From positions 1-45,925 of the forward strand of contig JAUIJD010000036.1 of NCBI GenBank assembly GCA_030431475.1: a DNA stretch of 45,925 nucleotides, written 5' to 3'. A model generated the notes under the pieces. That model saw nothing but the letters and a program-made list of their open reading frames with translations, was not told where the DNA came from and searched no databases. The position numbers and the translations under genes were made by a program. Positions 17,461 through 25,933 of this stretch are shown one piece after another. The DNA comes from Verrucomicrobiia bacterium (GTDB lineage: Bacteria; Verrucomicrobiota; Verrucomicrobiia; Verrucomicrobiales; Akkermansiaceae). Within the stretch, counting starts at the first letter, position 1; every line of letters starts with the position of its first letter.

Positions 17461-18663
17461 ATGAGTCAAGGGAAGGGAGAGCCGCTTCGCCGCCGCTACC
17501 GGGTGGGGGTGCGGCTCCCGGAGTGGGCGGTCGGATTCGCGTTCCGATTGTTCGAAGGACTCCTGGATTTTCAGCGAAGCGGCCATCCGCTGGAGCTGCA
17601 TTTCGACCAGCCGAGCGGTGGCGATCTTCCGTCGGCCCCGGTGGACGAGCACTGGGAGGGCGATGGATTGCTGGTGTACCGCTACACCGCCCGCGAGGCG
17701 GCTTGCTGGCGCTCGCGCTCGATTTCGGTCGTCAATCTGAGTGCGGAATATCCGGGCGAGCGGCCGGAGTTTCCGAGGGTGACGCTCGACAACGACGGGA
17801 TCGGTCAGTTGGCGGTCGAGCACCTCGAGGCGCTTGGTCTGCGGCACTTCGCCTACGTTCACGAATCAACGCGAACCTACTCCACCGAGCGTCTCGTGGC
17901 GTTTCGCGAGGCCGTGGCGCGTGTGGGCGGCACCTTTCATCAGATCGACGTGCCGGCGTCGAGCTGGGCGCTCGACGAGCGTCCGCAACGGATCGAGAAG
18001 GCGATGTGGGTGCCCTTGGCTTCATTGCCGAGACCGTGCGGGATTCTCACCAAGGATGACATCGCGGCGGTGTGGACGACGCGCTTGCTCCAGAAGCTGG
18101 GCATCCGCTGTCCGGAGGAAATCGCGGTCCTCGGGATCGACGACGACATGGTTTTCTGTCACATGACCGATCCTCCATTGAGCAGCGTGCCGTATCCGGC
18201 GCGCAGGATCGCGCTGACCGCCGTCCGCCTCATGGTCCGCATGATCGAGGGGGAAGTCCTTGCACCCGACCATCGGGTGCGGGTGCCGCCCGGGCCGATC
18301 GCGGCGCGGGAATCGACACGACACGTGGTGCTGGCGAATGAGGTGGTGACTCGGGCGCTGGAGGTAATCCGTGAGCAGGTGATGGAGGGGCCGGTTCGAG
18401 TGGCCGAGTTGAGTCGTCGGGTCGGCGTCTCGCGGGAGAGCCTGCGCCAGCGCTTTCACGATGTCTTGGGGCGCAGCCCGAAGGCAGAAGTCGAGCGTCT
18501 CAGGCTGCGTCACCTCAGTGAGCAGCTGCGGATGACCGACCTGACCCTCGAGGCGCTCGCCGAACGTTGCGGATTCTCCGGGCCGGATGAGATTTGTCGC
18601 TTCGTCAAGCGCATGACCGGGAAGACGCCCGGTGAGCTGCGCCGGGGAGGCCACGACGGCTGA
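17461..18663 (+). CDS. XylR-like transcriptional regulator (periplasmic-binding-protein-like domain plus AraC HTH)
   Basis: 400 residues from the ATG at 17461; upstream in-frame starts at 17416 and 17365 remain possible. Residues about 10-280 resemble the LacI/PBP1-like sensor of XylR: VTLDNDGIGQLAVEHLEALG, LRHFAYV, GILTKDDIAAVW, EIAVLGIDDDMVFCHM and the PLSSV segment that follows. The C-terminal roughly 100 residues form an AraC-type double helix-turn-helix (VAELSRRVGVSRESLRQRF, LTLEALAERCGFSGPDEICR, then MTGKTPGELRR). XylR-type regulators bind a sugar through the sensor and activate carbohydrate genes. It stands between two oppositely oriented LamG genes, and palindromic sites occur just after it, upstream of the 2121-residue gene, so those are the likely targets. 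The ligand is unknown. Confidence 0.88.
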   Translation: MSQGKGEPLRRRYRVGVRLPEWAVGFAFRLFEGLLDFQRSGHPLELHFDQPSGGDLPSAPVDEHWEGDGLLVYRYTAREAACWRSRSISVVNLSAEYPGERPEFPRVTLDNDGIGQLAVEHLEALGLRHFAYVHESTRTYSTERLVAFREAVARVGGTFHQIDVPASSWALDERPQRIEKAMWVPLASLPRPCGILTKDDIAAVWTTRLLQKLGIRCPEEIAVLGIDDDMVFCHMTDPPLSSVPYPARRIALTAVRLMVRMIEGEVLAPDHRVRVPPGPIAARESTRHVVLANEVVTRALEVIREQVMEGPVRVAELSRRVGVSRESLRQRFHDVLGRSPKAEVERLRLRHLSEQLRMTDLTLEALAERCGFSGPDEICRFVKRMTGKTPGELRRGGHDG

Positions 18664-18671
18664 CGAGGGAA

Positions 18672-18706
18672 TTGCGTTAACGCCAAAAGTCTTTGCGTTG
18701 TAGCAA
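18672..18706 (+). promoter_or_regulatory. Candidate regulator binding sites upstream of the 2121-residue gene
   Basis: Two related palindromic sites share TTGCGTT in direct orientation exactly 21 bp apart (18672 and 18693), two helical turns. The first contains the perfect palindrome GCGTTAACGC (18674-18683). The second is TTGC-GTTGTA-GCAA (18693-18706). Paired direct half-sites two turns apart fit AraC/XylR activators. Assignment to the adjacent regulator is inference. Confidence 0.45.
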
Positions 18707-18746
18707 TTGAGGCGGTGGCTGCTTCCCGCCACCCTTGAGGGCACGC

Positions 18747-21700
18747 ATGAGGATCTCGAGATTTTCGTTTCATCGATCGCCCGCCATCGGGGCGATGGTC
18801 GCGCTCGCGTTGGGCGGAGTGGCTTCGGCCGATCTGGTCGGGCACTGGGAGTTTGAGGATTCCGGAGATCTCGGCGCCGCCACGGTGGGCTCGGATCTGA
18901 CGCTCAACGGAGCGATCGGATCGACGGGCGGAGTGGATGGCGGCGACGGGGCGGCGAGTGTTCCGGTGGGCGGCTACCTGACCGTGCCCAACCCGATCGG
19001 TGGCAATGGCGGCGGTGCGGAGACCAACGAATACACGCTTGTGGTTGACCTCAGCTTCCCGTCCCTCGCGGGCTGGATCTCGATCATGGACTCCGAATCC
19101 GGGGGCGACGGCGACTACTTCTATTCATCGAGTCGAGGCCTCGGCGTGTCTTCGGAAGGCTATGTCGATGACGACGATCCGCCGAGCTCGATCCAGGCGA
19201 ACACTTGGCACCGGTTGGTGCTTTCGATCGACAATGCAAGTGTCCGAACGACCTATGTTGATGGTGTTTCCCAGGGAAACCATGCGGTTGGAAGTGTGGA
19301 CGGACGCTGGGGGCTTGGTGCGGTCTTCGAGCTGTTTGACGACAATGGCGGCGGCGAGGAAGTCATCACCCATGTGAGTCGGGTCGCGCTCTACGACGAA
19401 CCGCTCGATGCCACCGAGGTGGCGGCGCTCGGGGTGGCGGGGGATCCCCTGGCAGGGGCGAATCAGCAGCCGGTGATCGCCGAAGGCACCGAGGTGCAAC
19501 TCGATGCCGAACTCAACGGTCCGGCGGTGCCACTGGTTCTTCACGCCTCCGATCCCGAAGGCGCGCCCTTGACCTGGAGCATTCCGACCCAGCCTGTCGA
19601 TGGTGTCGCCGCGATCGTCACCCAGTCGTCGGTCGAGTGCACGTTGAGCTACACGCCCGACCCCGGATTCACGGGGCTCGATCCGTTTGTGGTTCGCGTC
19701 AGTGACGGCGAGGGCTTTTCGGAGATCACGGTGAACGCCTTGGTCATCGATCCGAGCGCGCTGCCGTATCCCGAGCCGGTGGGCTTCTGGGAGTTCGATT
19801 TTGCAATCGATCCCACCCTGGCCACCCTCGGCAACGACCTCTTGCTGGTCGGCAGTCTCGGGACCCTTCCCGGGCAGGGAGGAAGCGATGGTTCGGTGGA
19901 TCTCGGGCCCGGATCCCACTTCATCCTCGACCACGACATTCCGGCTGGCACCGGCGGCGGAAGCGAAGTCAACGAATACACGCTGCTTTTCGACGTCCGC
20001 TATCCGTCGAGCAGTCCGTGGAAAGCCTTGTTCCAGACCGATACCTCGAATGGCAACGACGGGGAACTCTTCATCCGCACGGGCAGCGGGACGGTCGGCA
20101 CGGCTGCGGGGCTCGGGGGATATTCCGCCAATGCGACCTCAACGGATACCTGGTATCGGATCGTGATGACGGTCGACAACGGATCCGCGCGCAAGGTTTA
20201 CGTCGATGGAGCCGAGTGGAACGGCGGCAATGCCGGCTCGCTCGACGACCGCTACTCCCTTGCCGAGACCTTGCTGATCTTCGCCGACGAGAATGGCGAG
20301 GACGGGCTGATCGAGGTCACCAACCTCGCGATCTGGGACGAGGCGCTCACTCCGGCGGGTATCGCCGCTCTCGCCAACGCGGGAGACTTCATCGTCAACG
20401 CGCCGACCCCCGAGCCGAATTCGCCTCCGGTGATCACCGAGGGTGACAGCCTTCCGCTCCCCATCACCGCCAACAGCGGTCCCCACGCGGTGGTGGTGAA
20501 TGCGACCGATGCCGACGACGCGGCAGTGAGCTGGTCGATCTCAACGCTTCCGGCGAATGGCACGGCGCAGGTGGTCGTTGCTGCGGACCTGCAGGTGACC
20601 ATAGATTATACCCCGGCCGCCGACTTCATTGGCAGCGACAGCTTCACGATTCGAGCCGAAGACGAGAAGGCCTCCGACGAGATCACGGTCAACGTGATGG
20701 TGTCCAACGCGGCCCCGGAGATCGGGGAAGGCGAGAGTTTCATCCTCAATGTCCCCAAGAATCTCTCCCAAGCGCTCACTCTGACTGTCTCGGATTCCGA
20801 TGGGAATGATCTCACCTGGTCGGTTTCGTCCGCCCCGGCGAATGGCGGGGTGTCGATCGACTCGCAGAGCAACGTTGAGGCGACCTTCATCTACACGCCG
20901 ATGCCCGACTTCACGGGGATCGACGCGTTCACCGTGGCGGTCACGGACGGGGTGGCGACCGACTACATCGTCATCAACGTCAGTGTTTCCGACCCGACCG
21001 CGGACCCGGTGCTGACCATCGTCGCGCCCCACGGAACCGCGACGCCGGCACCCGGAAGCTACCCGCATCCGTCCGGCACCGAGCTGACTCCCGGGGTGGT
21101 CGGGGGCACGGTCGGCAACACCCGTCACACGCCCACCGGCTGGACGATGATCGGGAACGGGCCGAACAGCGGCACGGGCAGCAGTTTCACCATGACCCTC
21201 ACCCGGGACTCGGTGCTCACCTGGCAATTCCTCACCGAGTACTACATCGATACCGAAACCTCCGGCAACGGGACGGTCGATCTCGCCGACGGCTGGCAGA
21301 GCGCCGAGAAGCCGCTCGCGATCACCGCCACGCCGGATCCCGGCTACTACTTCGCGGGATGGAGCGGGGACACTACCGGCACGCTCACCGGAGGAACCAC
21401 GCTGGTGCTGCCGATGGACCGCGAGTATGGGACGATCACCGCCCACTTCGCCCTCGAGGAACCGTTCACCGTGATCGCGCTTCCGGATACCCAGAACTAC
21501 ACCAGCCTGGGATCACCGACCGATGTCTTCGAGCACCAGACGCAGTGGATCATCGACAACGTGGTGACGGAGAACATCCGCTTCGTCACCCACCTCGGCG
21601 ACATCGTGAACAGCCCCGGCAACCGTGGCCAGTGGACCCGCGCCAACACGGCGATGGATCTGCTCAACACGACGGTGCCCTACGGCACCTGTCCGGGGAA

Positions 21701-24700
21701 CCACGACATCGGCGACAGCACCCAGAACTACCTCAAGTTCTACGGCGTGAACGGAGTCAACGAGGACGAAACCACGCCGCGCTGGGTCGATCCGGTGTCG
21801 GGGCTCGCCTACGACTGGTATCGGGGGGCGTCGCCCACCGGCTACAGCGACTACCAGGTGATCACCGTCAACGGCCGCGACTGGATGTTCCTGCACATGG
21901 ACATCGACGCGCGCGACCAGGACATCGTCTGGGCGCAGGGCGTGCTTGATGCCCATCCGACCACGCTCACGGTGGTCACCACCCACAACTATCTCGCGGA
22001 AACCGGGGGCGGCGGGGCGTCGGGAACCGGCACCGGCGAGCGCGGACGGGTTCCGGTGCAGTGGGTCGGCGGTGCGGACCGCAACAACCCGAACGAGGTT
22101 TTCAACAAGCTCGTGAAGCCGAACAACCAGATCTTCATGGTGATCTGCGGTCACAACTTCGCGATCTACAACCTGGAGGAAACCAACGACGCCGGAAACG
22201 TCGTTCACGAGGTATTGGTCGATTACCAGACCTTGCCGAACGGCGGCAACGGCTTCCTCCGGCAGATGGAGTTCCGGCCGGCAGAGGGAAAGGTGGTGCA
22301 CAGTACCTACTCGCCCTTCCTCGGGCGCTACTGGGACAAGAACATCGGCGCGGATTCGCAGGGCATGGCGAACCTTCATGATCCGGACGGCTCGTTCTTC
22401 GACATGCTCATCGACTTCAACGGTCGTTTCGACAGCACGCTCACCGTGGTGTCGAATCCGGCGACGGTCAGCCCGGCGGTCGGTGCGCACCCGTTTGCCG
22501 ACGGCACGCCGGTCGTCATTTCGGCCGATGCGGTGGTCTCCGGCGGCACGCGCGAGGTGGCCGCCGGATGGTCGGTCACCGGCGACACCCCTGCCTCGGG
22601 AAGCGGCTCGGTGGCGACCCTCGTGATGGATGGCGACGCCACGCTGGCATGGGAATGGAAGACACAGCATTTCCTCGAAACCTCCGCGATCGGCGACGGC
22701 ATCGTCAGCGTCGCCAGCGACTGGCAGGACGACGGGACGATGGTCGAGATCATCGCTCAGCCGGATCTCGGGGCCTCGTTCGTGCAATGGAGCGGCGACA
22801 CCGCCGGAGCGGTCCTCGACGGGGATCGCATCCGGTTCACCATGGACCGGCCGCGGGGTCCCGTGACCGCCGAGTTCTCCGGAGCCACCGGGACCTATCT
22901 GGTCGAGGTTGTCTCGCCTCACGACACCGTCACGCCGGCCGTCGGAACGTTTTCCTACGAACCCGGAGCGGAGGTCACCTTCACCGCGGGCGACGTGGAT
23001 GACGGCGAAACCCGCCATGTCGTCACCGGTTACACCCTCAGCGGCGGCAAGACCGGCTCGGGCGGAGGAAACTCCGTGACGCTCACGGTGGATGGTAACT
23101 TCACCCTGACCTGGGAGTTCCAGACGCAGCATCGCCTGCTCACGGAGGTCAGCGGGCCCGGCTCGCTGAGCGAGGAGGACCCGTGGATCGCCGACGGCGC
23201 GGCCTACGCGCTGACCGCCGTTCCGGACGAGCAGGCGTCCTTCGTGCAGTGGAGCGGCACCACCTCGGGCGGCACGCTCGACGGCGATCGCTTCGAGATC
23301 GCGTCGATGGACGGTCCGCTCGGTCCGATCACTGCCGAATTCGTGCGCACGCAGTACACGCTCACCGTCGTTTCTCCGCACGGGAGCTCCAACTACTCGC
23401 CGGGCGACCACGACTTCGACTGGGGGACCGAAGTCACCGCGGAGATGGCCGACTCGGCCTCGCCCTCCGGGAGGACCCGCTACCTCGTCTCCGGCTACAC
23501 CCTCTCCGGGGCCAGCACCGGGGGCGGCAGCGGATCCAGTGCGACCTTCGTCCTGACGGGCGACACCACCCTGACTTGGACCTTCGACACGCAGCACCTG
23601 CTCGAGATCGCGGGTGGGCAGGAGGGGCTCGTCGTGCCGCTCGCGGCGGCCGGCTGGTATCCGGAAAACACCCTCGTCAACCTCGACGCGATCCCCGAGA
23701 GCGGGTTCACGCTGCGGCGGTGGAACGGGGACATCACCGGCTCCGAGACCTCGGTCAGCCAGGCGGTCACGCTCGATCAGCCGCGCGCGGTGGCCCCGGA
23801 CTTCGTGCCCGACATGACCGTGGCCGGCGTGCCGCATTGGTGGCTCGACAAGCACGCCGAGGTGATCGGCGGGGACTATGAGACCGCCGAGCTCACCGAC
23901 AGCGACGGCGACGGGATGATCGCCGCCGAGGAATTCGTCGCGGGTATGGACGACACCGATCCCGCGCGGCGGTTCGCGGCCGAACTGAAGATGGCCGAGG
24001 GGGGAGTCAGGCTGGAGTGGCAGAGCGGCGATCACCGCGACTACACGATCCTGGGTTCGGAAGATCTCGGAGTCTTCCCCGACGACATGGGCACCGTTGC
24101 CGGACGCTACCCCGGCTCGCATGCCGATATCGACGAGTTGACCGCCGCCCGCTATTTCTTCAGGGTCGATGCCGCGCTGTCCCCGGCGCCCGCGCTGGCC
24201 GACGACCCGGACGCCCCGGCACTCAGCCATGCCCCGGCGAAGGGGGCTCTGGTGCGGGAGATGGTGAGGATTCCCGCCGGGACTTTCACGATGGGGGACA
24301 ACGAATCCGGCAACGCCACGTCGCGGCCCGAGCACGAGGTGACCCTGAGCGCCTACTGGATGGACAAGTACGAGGTGACTCGTAGCGACTGGTCCGCGGT
24401 GGTCGCATGGGCGAATGCGCACGGCTACGACCTCCCGGCCACCTTGCGCGTGTATGATCACGTCCCGGACGGCGATCATCCCGCGGTGCCGATCACCTGG
24501 CATCAGGCCGTGAAATGGTGCAACGCCCGGAGCGAAATGGAAGGCCGCGAGCCGGTGTATTTCGCCGATACCTCCGGCACGACCGTGTATCGCAGCGGTG
24601 TGGTCGATCTGACCGCCGCGCACGTCAACTGGACGGGCAACGGATACCGCCTGCCGAGTGAGGCCGAGTGGGAGTACGCGGCACGCGGCGGGCTGCATCA

Positions 24701-25112
24701 GGCCGACTATCCGTGGGGTGGTGATTCCTTCCTAAACCGCGCCAATGTCTGGCAGAACCTTCAGGCGCTGGGTGAGCAGTTCGAAGACTACCCGATCACC
24801 CGGAGGGTCGGCTATTTCGACGGCACGCAGCCCGGTGGGACCGGCGACCAGGCCAACGGCTACGGCCTCTACGACATGGCCGGCAACGCCTGGGAATGGG
24901 TGTGGGACCGGAACCACACCTACGACGCGCTGCCCGAATTCCAGCCGCTTGGACCGGATGCCGGGGGCACGCGCATCATGCGCGGTGGCGGGTGGTGGTA
25001 CAACGGCGAGGACGCCCGCACCTCGCACCGTCGGCCTTTCCCGCCGGATGGTGATGACAACGAGGGAACCATCGGGTTCCGCTGCATCCGTGCGGCGCAC
25101 CCGAACGAGTGA
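18747..25112 (+). CDS. Giant secreted multidomain protein: LamG, Ig-like, metallophosphoesterase, InlB-like repeats, FGE/SUMF1-like domain
   Basis: 2121 residues from the ATG at 18747 with a signal peptide (about 1-28). Domains in order, with approximate residues: LamG 1 (29-232); an Ig/cadherin-like module (240-335); LamG 2 (346-548); two more Ig-like modules (560-655, 657-748); a divergent InlB B-repeat-like module (754-903); a metallophosphoesterase (906-1230) with ALPDTQNY, HLGDIVNSPG, PGNHDIGD, VTTHNYL and ICGHNF; three further InlB-like modules (1231-1381, 1384-1533, 1535-1685), each starting near a TVVSPHG-type strand; an EF-hand-like DSDGDGMIAAEEF loop (about 1720); and a C-terminal formylglycine-generating-enzyme-like domain (1835-2118) with MVRIPAGTFTMGDNE, YRLPSEAEWEYAARGG and YDMAGNAWEWVWD. 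The final domain lacks the active-site cysteine pair of true FGE, keeping only the Cys in GFRC, so it is probably not a sulfatase activator. Likely an extracellular phosphoesterase held to polysaccharide. Confidence 0.87.
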   Translation: MRISRFSFHRSPAIGAMVALALGGVASADLVGHWEFEDSGDLGAATVGSDLTLNGAIGSTGGVDGGDGAASVPVGGYLTVPNPIGGNGGGAETNEYTLVVDLSFPSLAGWISIMDSESGGDGDYFYSSSRGLGVSSEGYVDDDDPPSSIQANTWHRLVLSIDNASVRTTYVDGVSQGNHAVGSVDGRWGLGAVFELFDDNGGGEEVITHVSRVALYDEPLDATEVAALGVAGDPLAGANQQPVIAEGTEVQLDAELNGPAVPLVLHASDPEGAPLTWSIPTQPVDGVAAIVTQSSVECTLSYTPDPGFTGLDPFVVRVSDGEGFSEITVNALVIDPSALPYPEPVGFWEFDFAIDPTLATLGNDLLLVGSLGTLPGQGGSDGSVDLGPGSHFILDHDIPAGTGGGSEVNEYTLLFDVRYPSSSPWKALFQTDTSNGNDGELFIRTGSGTVGTAAGLGGYSANATSTDTWYRIVMTVDNGSARKVYVDGAEWNGGNAGSLDDRYSLAETLLIFADENGEDGLIEVTNLAIWDEALTPAGIAALANAGDFIVNAPTPEPNSPPVITEGDSLPLPITANSGPHAVVVNATDADDAAVSWSISTLPANGTAQVVVAADLQVTIDYTPAADFIGSDSFTIRAEDEKASDEITVNVMVSNAAPEIGEGESFILNVPKNLSQALTLTVSDSDGNDLTWSVSSAPANGGVSIDSQSNVEATFIYTPMPDFTGIDAFTVAVTDGVATDYIVINVSVSDPTADPVLTIVAPHGTATPAPGSYPHPSGTELTPGVVGGTVGNTRHTPTGWTMIGNGPNSGTGSSFTMTLTRDSVLTWQFLTEYYIDTETSGNGTVDLADGWQSAEKPLAITATPDPGYYFAGWSGDTTGTLTGGTTLVLPMDREYGTITAHFALEEPFTVIALPDTQNYTSLGSPTDVFEHQTQWIIDNVVTENIRFVTHLGDIVNSPGNRGQWTRANTAMDLLNTTVPYGTCPGNHDIGDSTQNYLKFYGVNGVNEDETTPRWVDPVSGLAYDWYRGASPTGYSDYQVITVNGRDWMFLHMDIDARDQDIVWAQGVLDAHPTTLTVVTTHNYLAETGGGGASGTGTGERGRVPVQWVGGADRNNPNEVFNKLVKPNNQIFMVICGHNFAIYNLEETNDAGNVVHEVLVDYQTLPNGGNGFLRQMEFRPAEGKVVHSTYSPFLGRYWDKNIGADSQGMANLHDPDGSFFDMLIDFNGRFDSTLTVVSNPATVSPAVGAHPFADGTPVVISADAVVSGGTREVAAGWSVTGDTPASGSGSVATLVMDGDATLAWEWKTQHFLETSAIGDGIVSVASDWQDDGTMVEIIAQPDLGASFVQWSGDTAGAVLDGDRIRFTMDRPRGPVTAEFSGATGTYLVEVVSPHDTVTPAVGTFSYEPGAEVTFTAGDVDDGETRHVVTGYTLSGGKTGSGGGNSVTLTVDGNFTLTWEFQTQHRLLTEVSGPGSLSEEDPWIADGAAYALTAVPDEQASFVQWSGTTSGGTLDGDRFEIASMDGPLGPITAEFVRTQYTLTVVSPHGSSNYSPGDHDFDWGTEVTAEMADSASPSGRTRYLVSGYTLSGASTGGGSGSSATFVLTGDTTLTWTFDTQHLLEIAGGQEGLVVPLAAAGWYPENTLVNLDAIPESGFTLRRWNGDITGSETSVSQAVTLDQPRAVAPDFVPDMTVAGVPHWWLDKHAEVIGGDYETAELTDSDGDGMIAAEEFVAGMDDTDPARRFAAELKMAEGGVRLEWQSGDHRDYTILGSEDLGVFPDDMGTVAGRYPGSHADIDELTAARYFFRVDAALSPAPALADDPDAPALSHAPAKGALVREMVRIPAGTFTMGDNESGNATSRPEHEVTLSAYWMDKYEVTRSDWSAVVAWANAHGYDLPATLRVYDHVPDGDHPAVPITWHQAVKWCNARSEMEGREPVYFADTSGTTVYRSGVVDLTAAHVNWTGNGYRLPSEAEWEYAARGGLHQADYPWGGDSFLNRANVWQNLQALGEQFEDYPITRRVGYFDGTQPGGTGDQANGYGLYDMAGNAWEWVWDRNHTYDALPEFQPLGPDAGGTRIMRGGGWWYNGEDARTSHRRPFPPDGDDNEGTIGFRCIRAAHPNE

Positions 25113-25115
25113 GGT

Positions 25116-25144
25116 TTGCCCTGGTGTCCTCGCCACACTAGCCT
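25116..25144 (+). promoter_or_regulatory. Candidate promoter of the parvulin/HupE operon
   Basis: TTGCCC (25116-25121) and TAGCCT (25139-25144) are separated by 17 nt, and the -10 box ends 12 nt before the ATG at 25157. It follows the stop of the giant gene by three bases, so the downstream pair can be transcribed independently. Confidence 0.45.
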
Positions 25145-25156
25145 CGCTGCGTCGGT

Positions 25157-25933
25157 ATGAAGGTGCTTCGTGAACCGCTGCTCCAGTTCCTCGTCCTGGG
25201 CGTGCTGCTGGTCGCGGTCCACCGCATGATCTCCGCGGTCTCGCCCGAGGAGATCGTCATCACCGGCGATCAGGTCGATGCCGTGGCCGAGGCGATCCAG
25301 CGCGACGACATCGACCGGGACACCATCGCGCGGGGGCTGCTGCGGGACGAGGTGCTTTTCCGGGAGGGGGTTCGCCGGGGGCTCGCTGAGGAACCGACGG
25401 TGCGGGAGGTGGTGATTCGCCAACTCCGGAAGGAACTGGAACCGGTGCTGCCGGAGCCGACCGACGAGGAGCTTCGTGCGCTTCGCGAGCAGCTGCCCGA
25501 CCGCTACGACCAGCCCGCGAAGATCAGCTTCGAGCACGTGTCGTTTCCCGATCGGGAAAGCGTCGAGCCCGCGGATCTCCTCGAGTGCCTGCGGGCGGGC
25601 GAGGACTTCCGGAGTTTCGGGCAGGCGGTTCGGCTTGCAAACCCGCTGCCGCCCACCTTCGCGACCCAGTTGGAGCGGGTGCTGGGAAAAGCGGCGAGTG
25701 ACGAGATCTTCGCGATGGAGCCCGGTCGATGGAGCGGGCCGGTGTCGTCGCACCGTGGGGTGCACTTCGTGAAAGTGCTGACCAAGCAGGAGGGAGGTCC
25801 GATTCCCTTCGATCAGGTGCGGCCGACGCTTGCCGCAATCTGGTTGAAGCAGCGGAGCGACGAGGAAGTTGACCGGCTGGTCGATGAAATGGCCGGGGAC
25901 TACCGGGTGATTCTGCCGAAGGAGGGGAGATGA
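25157..25933 (+). CDS. Parvulin-type peptidyl-prolyl isomerase-like membrane-anchored protein
   Basis: 258 residues. An N-terminal hydrophobic segment (LLQFLVLGVLLVAVHRMI, about 8-26) looks like an uncleaved anchor. The rest resembles SurA/PpiC-type chaperones: an N-terminal helical region (about 35-115) and a C-terminal rotamase-like part (about 118-230) with KISFEHVSF, the Leu/Gly-rich ALGEDF equivalent (RAGEDFRSFGQAV), and GRWSGPVSSHRGVHFVKV, which matches the end of a parvulin domain. It overlaps the following HupE/UreJ gene by four bases (ATGA), so the two are produced together. This PPIase and HupE pairing suggests a role in folding or assembling the membrane partner or an exported client, which is inference. 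Catalytic activity is not assured; several parvulin residues are weakly conserved. Confidence 0.8.
   Translation: MKVLREPLLQFLVLGVLLVAVHRMISAVSPEEIVITGDQVDAVAEAIQRDDIDRDTIARGLLRDEVLFREGVRRGLAEEPTVREVVIRQLRKELEPVLPEPTDEELRALREQLPDRYDQPAKISFEHVSFPDRESVEPADLLECLRAGEDFRSFGQAVRLANPLPPTFATQLERVLGKAASDEIFAMEPGRWSGPVSSHRGVHFVKVLTKQEGGPIPFDQVRPTLAAIWLKQRSDEEVDRLVDEMAGDYRVILPKEGR

Noticed and set aside
21513-24698. A 1061-codon open frame on the minus strand opposite the giant gene.
   Set aside because: It has no domain or signal and is the mirror of a high-GC gene with strongly biased third positions; the plus-strand frame holds all the motifs.
24250-25100. The C-terminal domain of the giant protein as an active formylglycine-generating enzyme or sulfatase activator.
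   Set aside because: The cysteine pair needed for catalysis is absent (RIMRGGGWWYNGEDARTS region) and no sulfatase gene is in the window.
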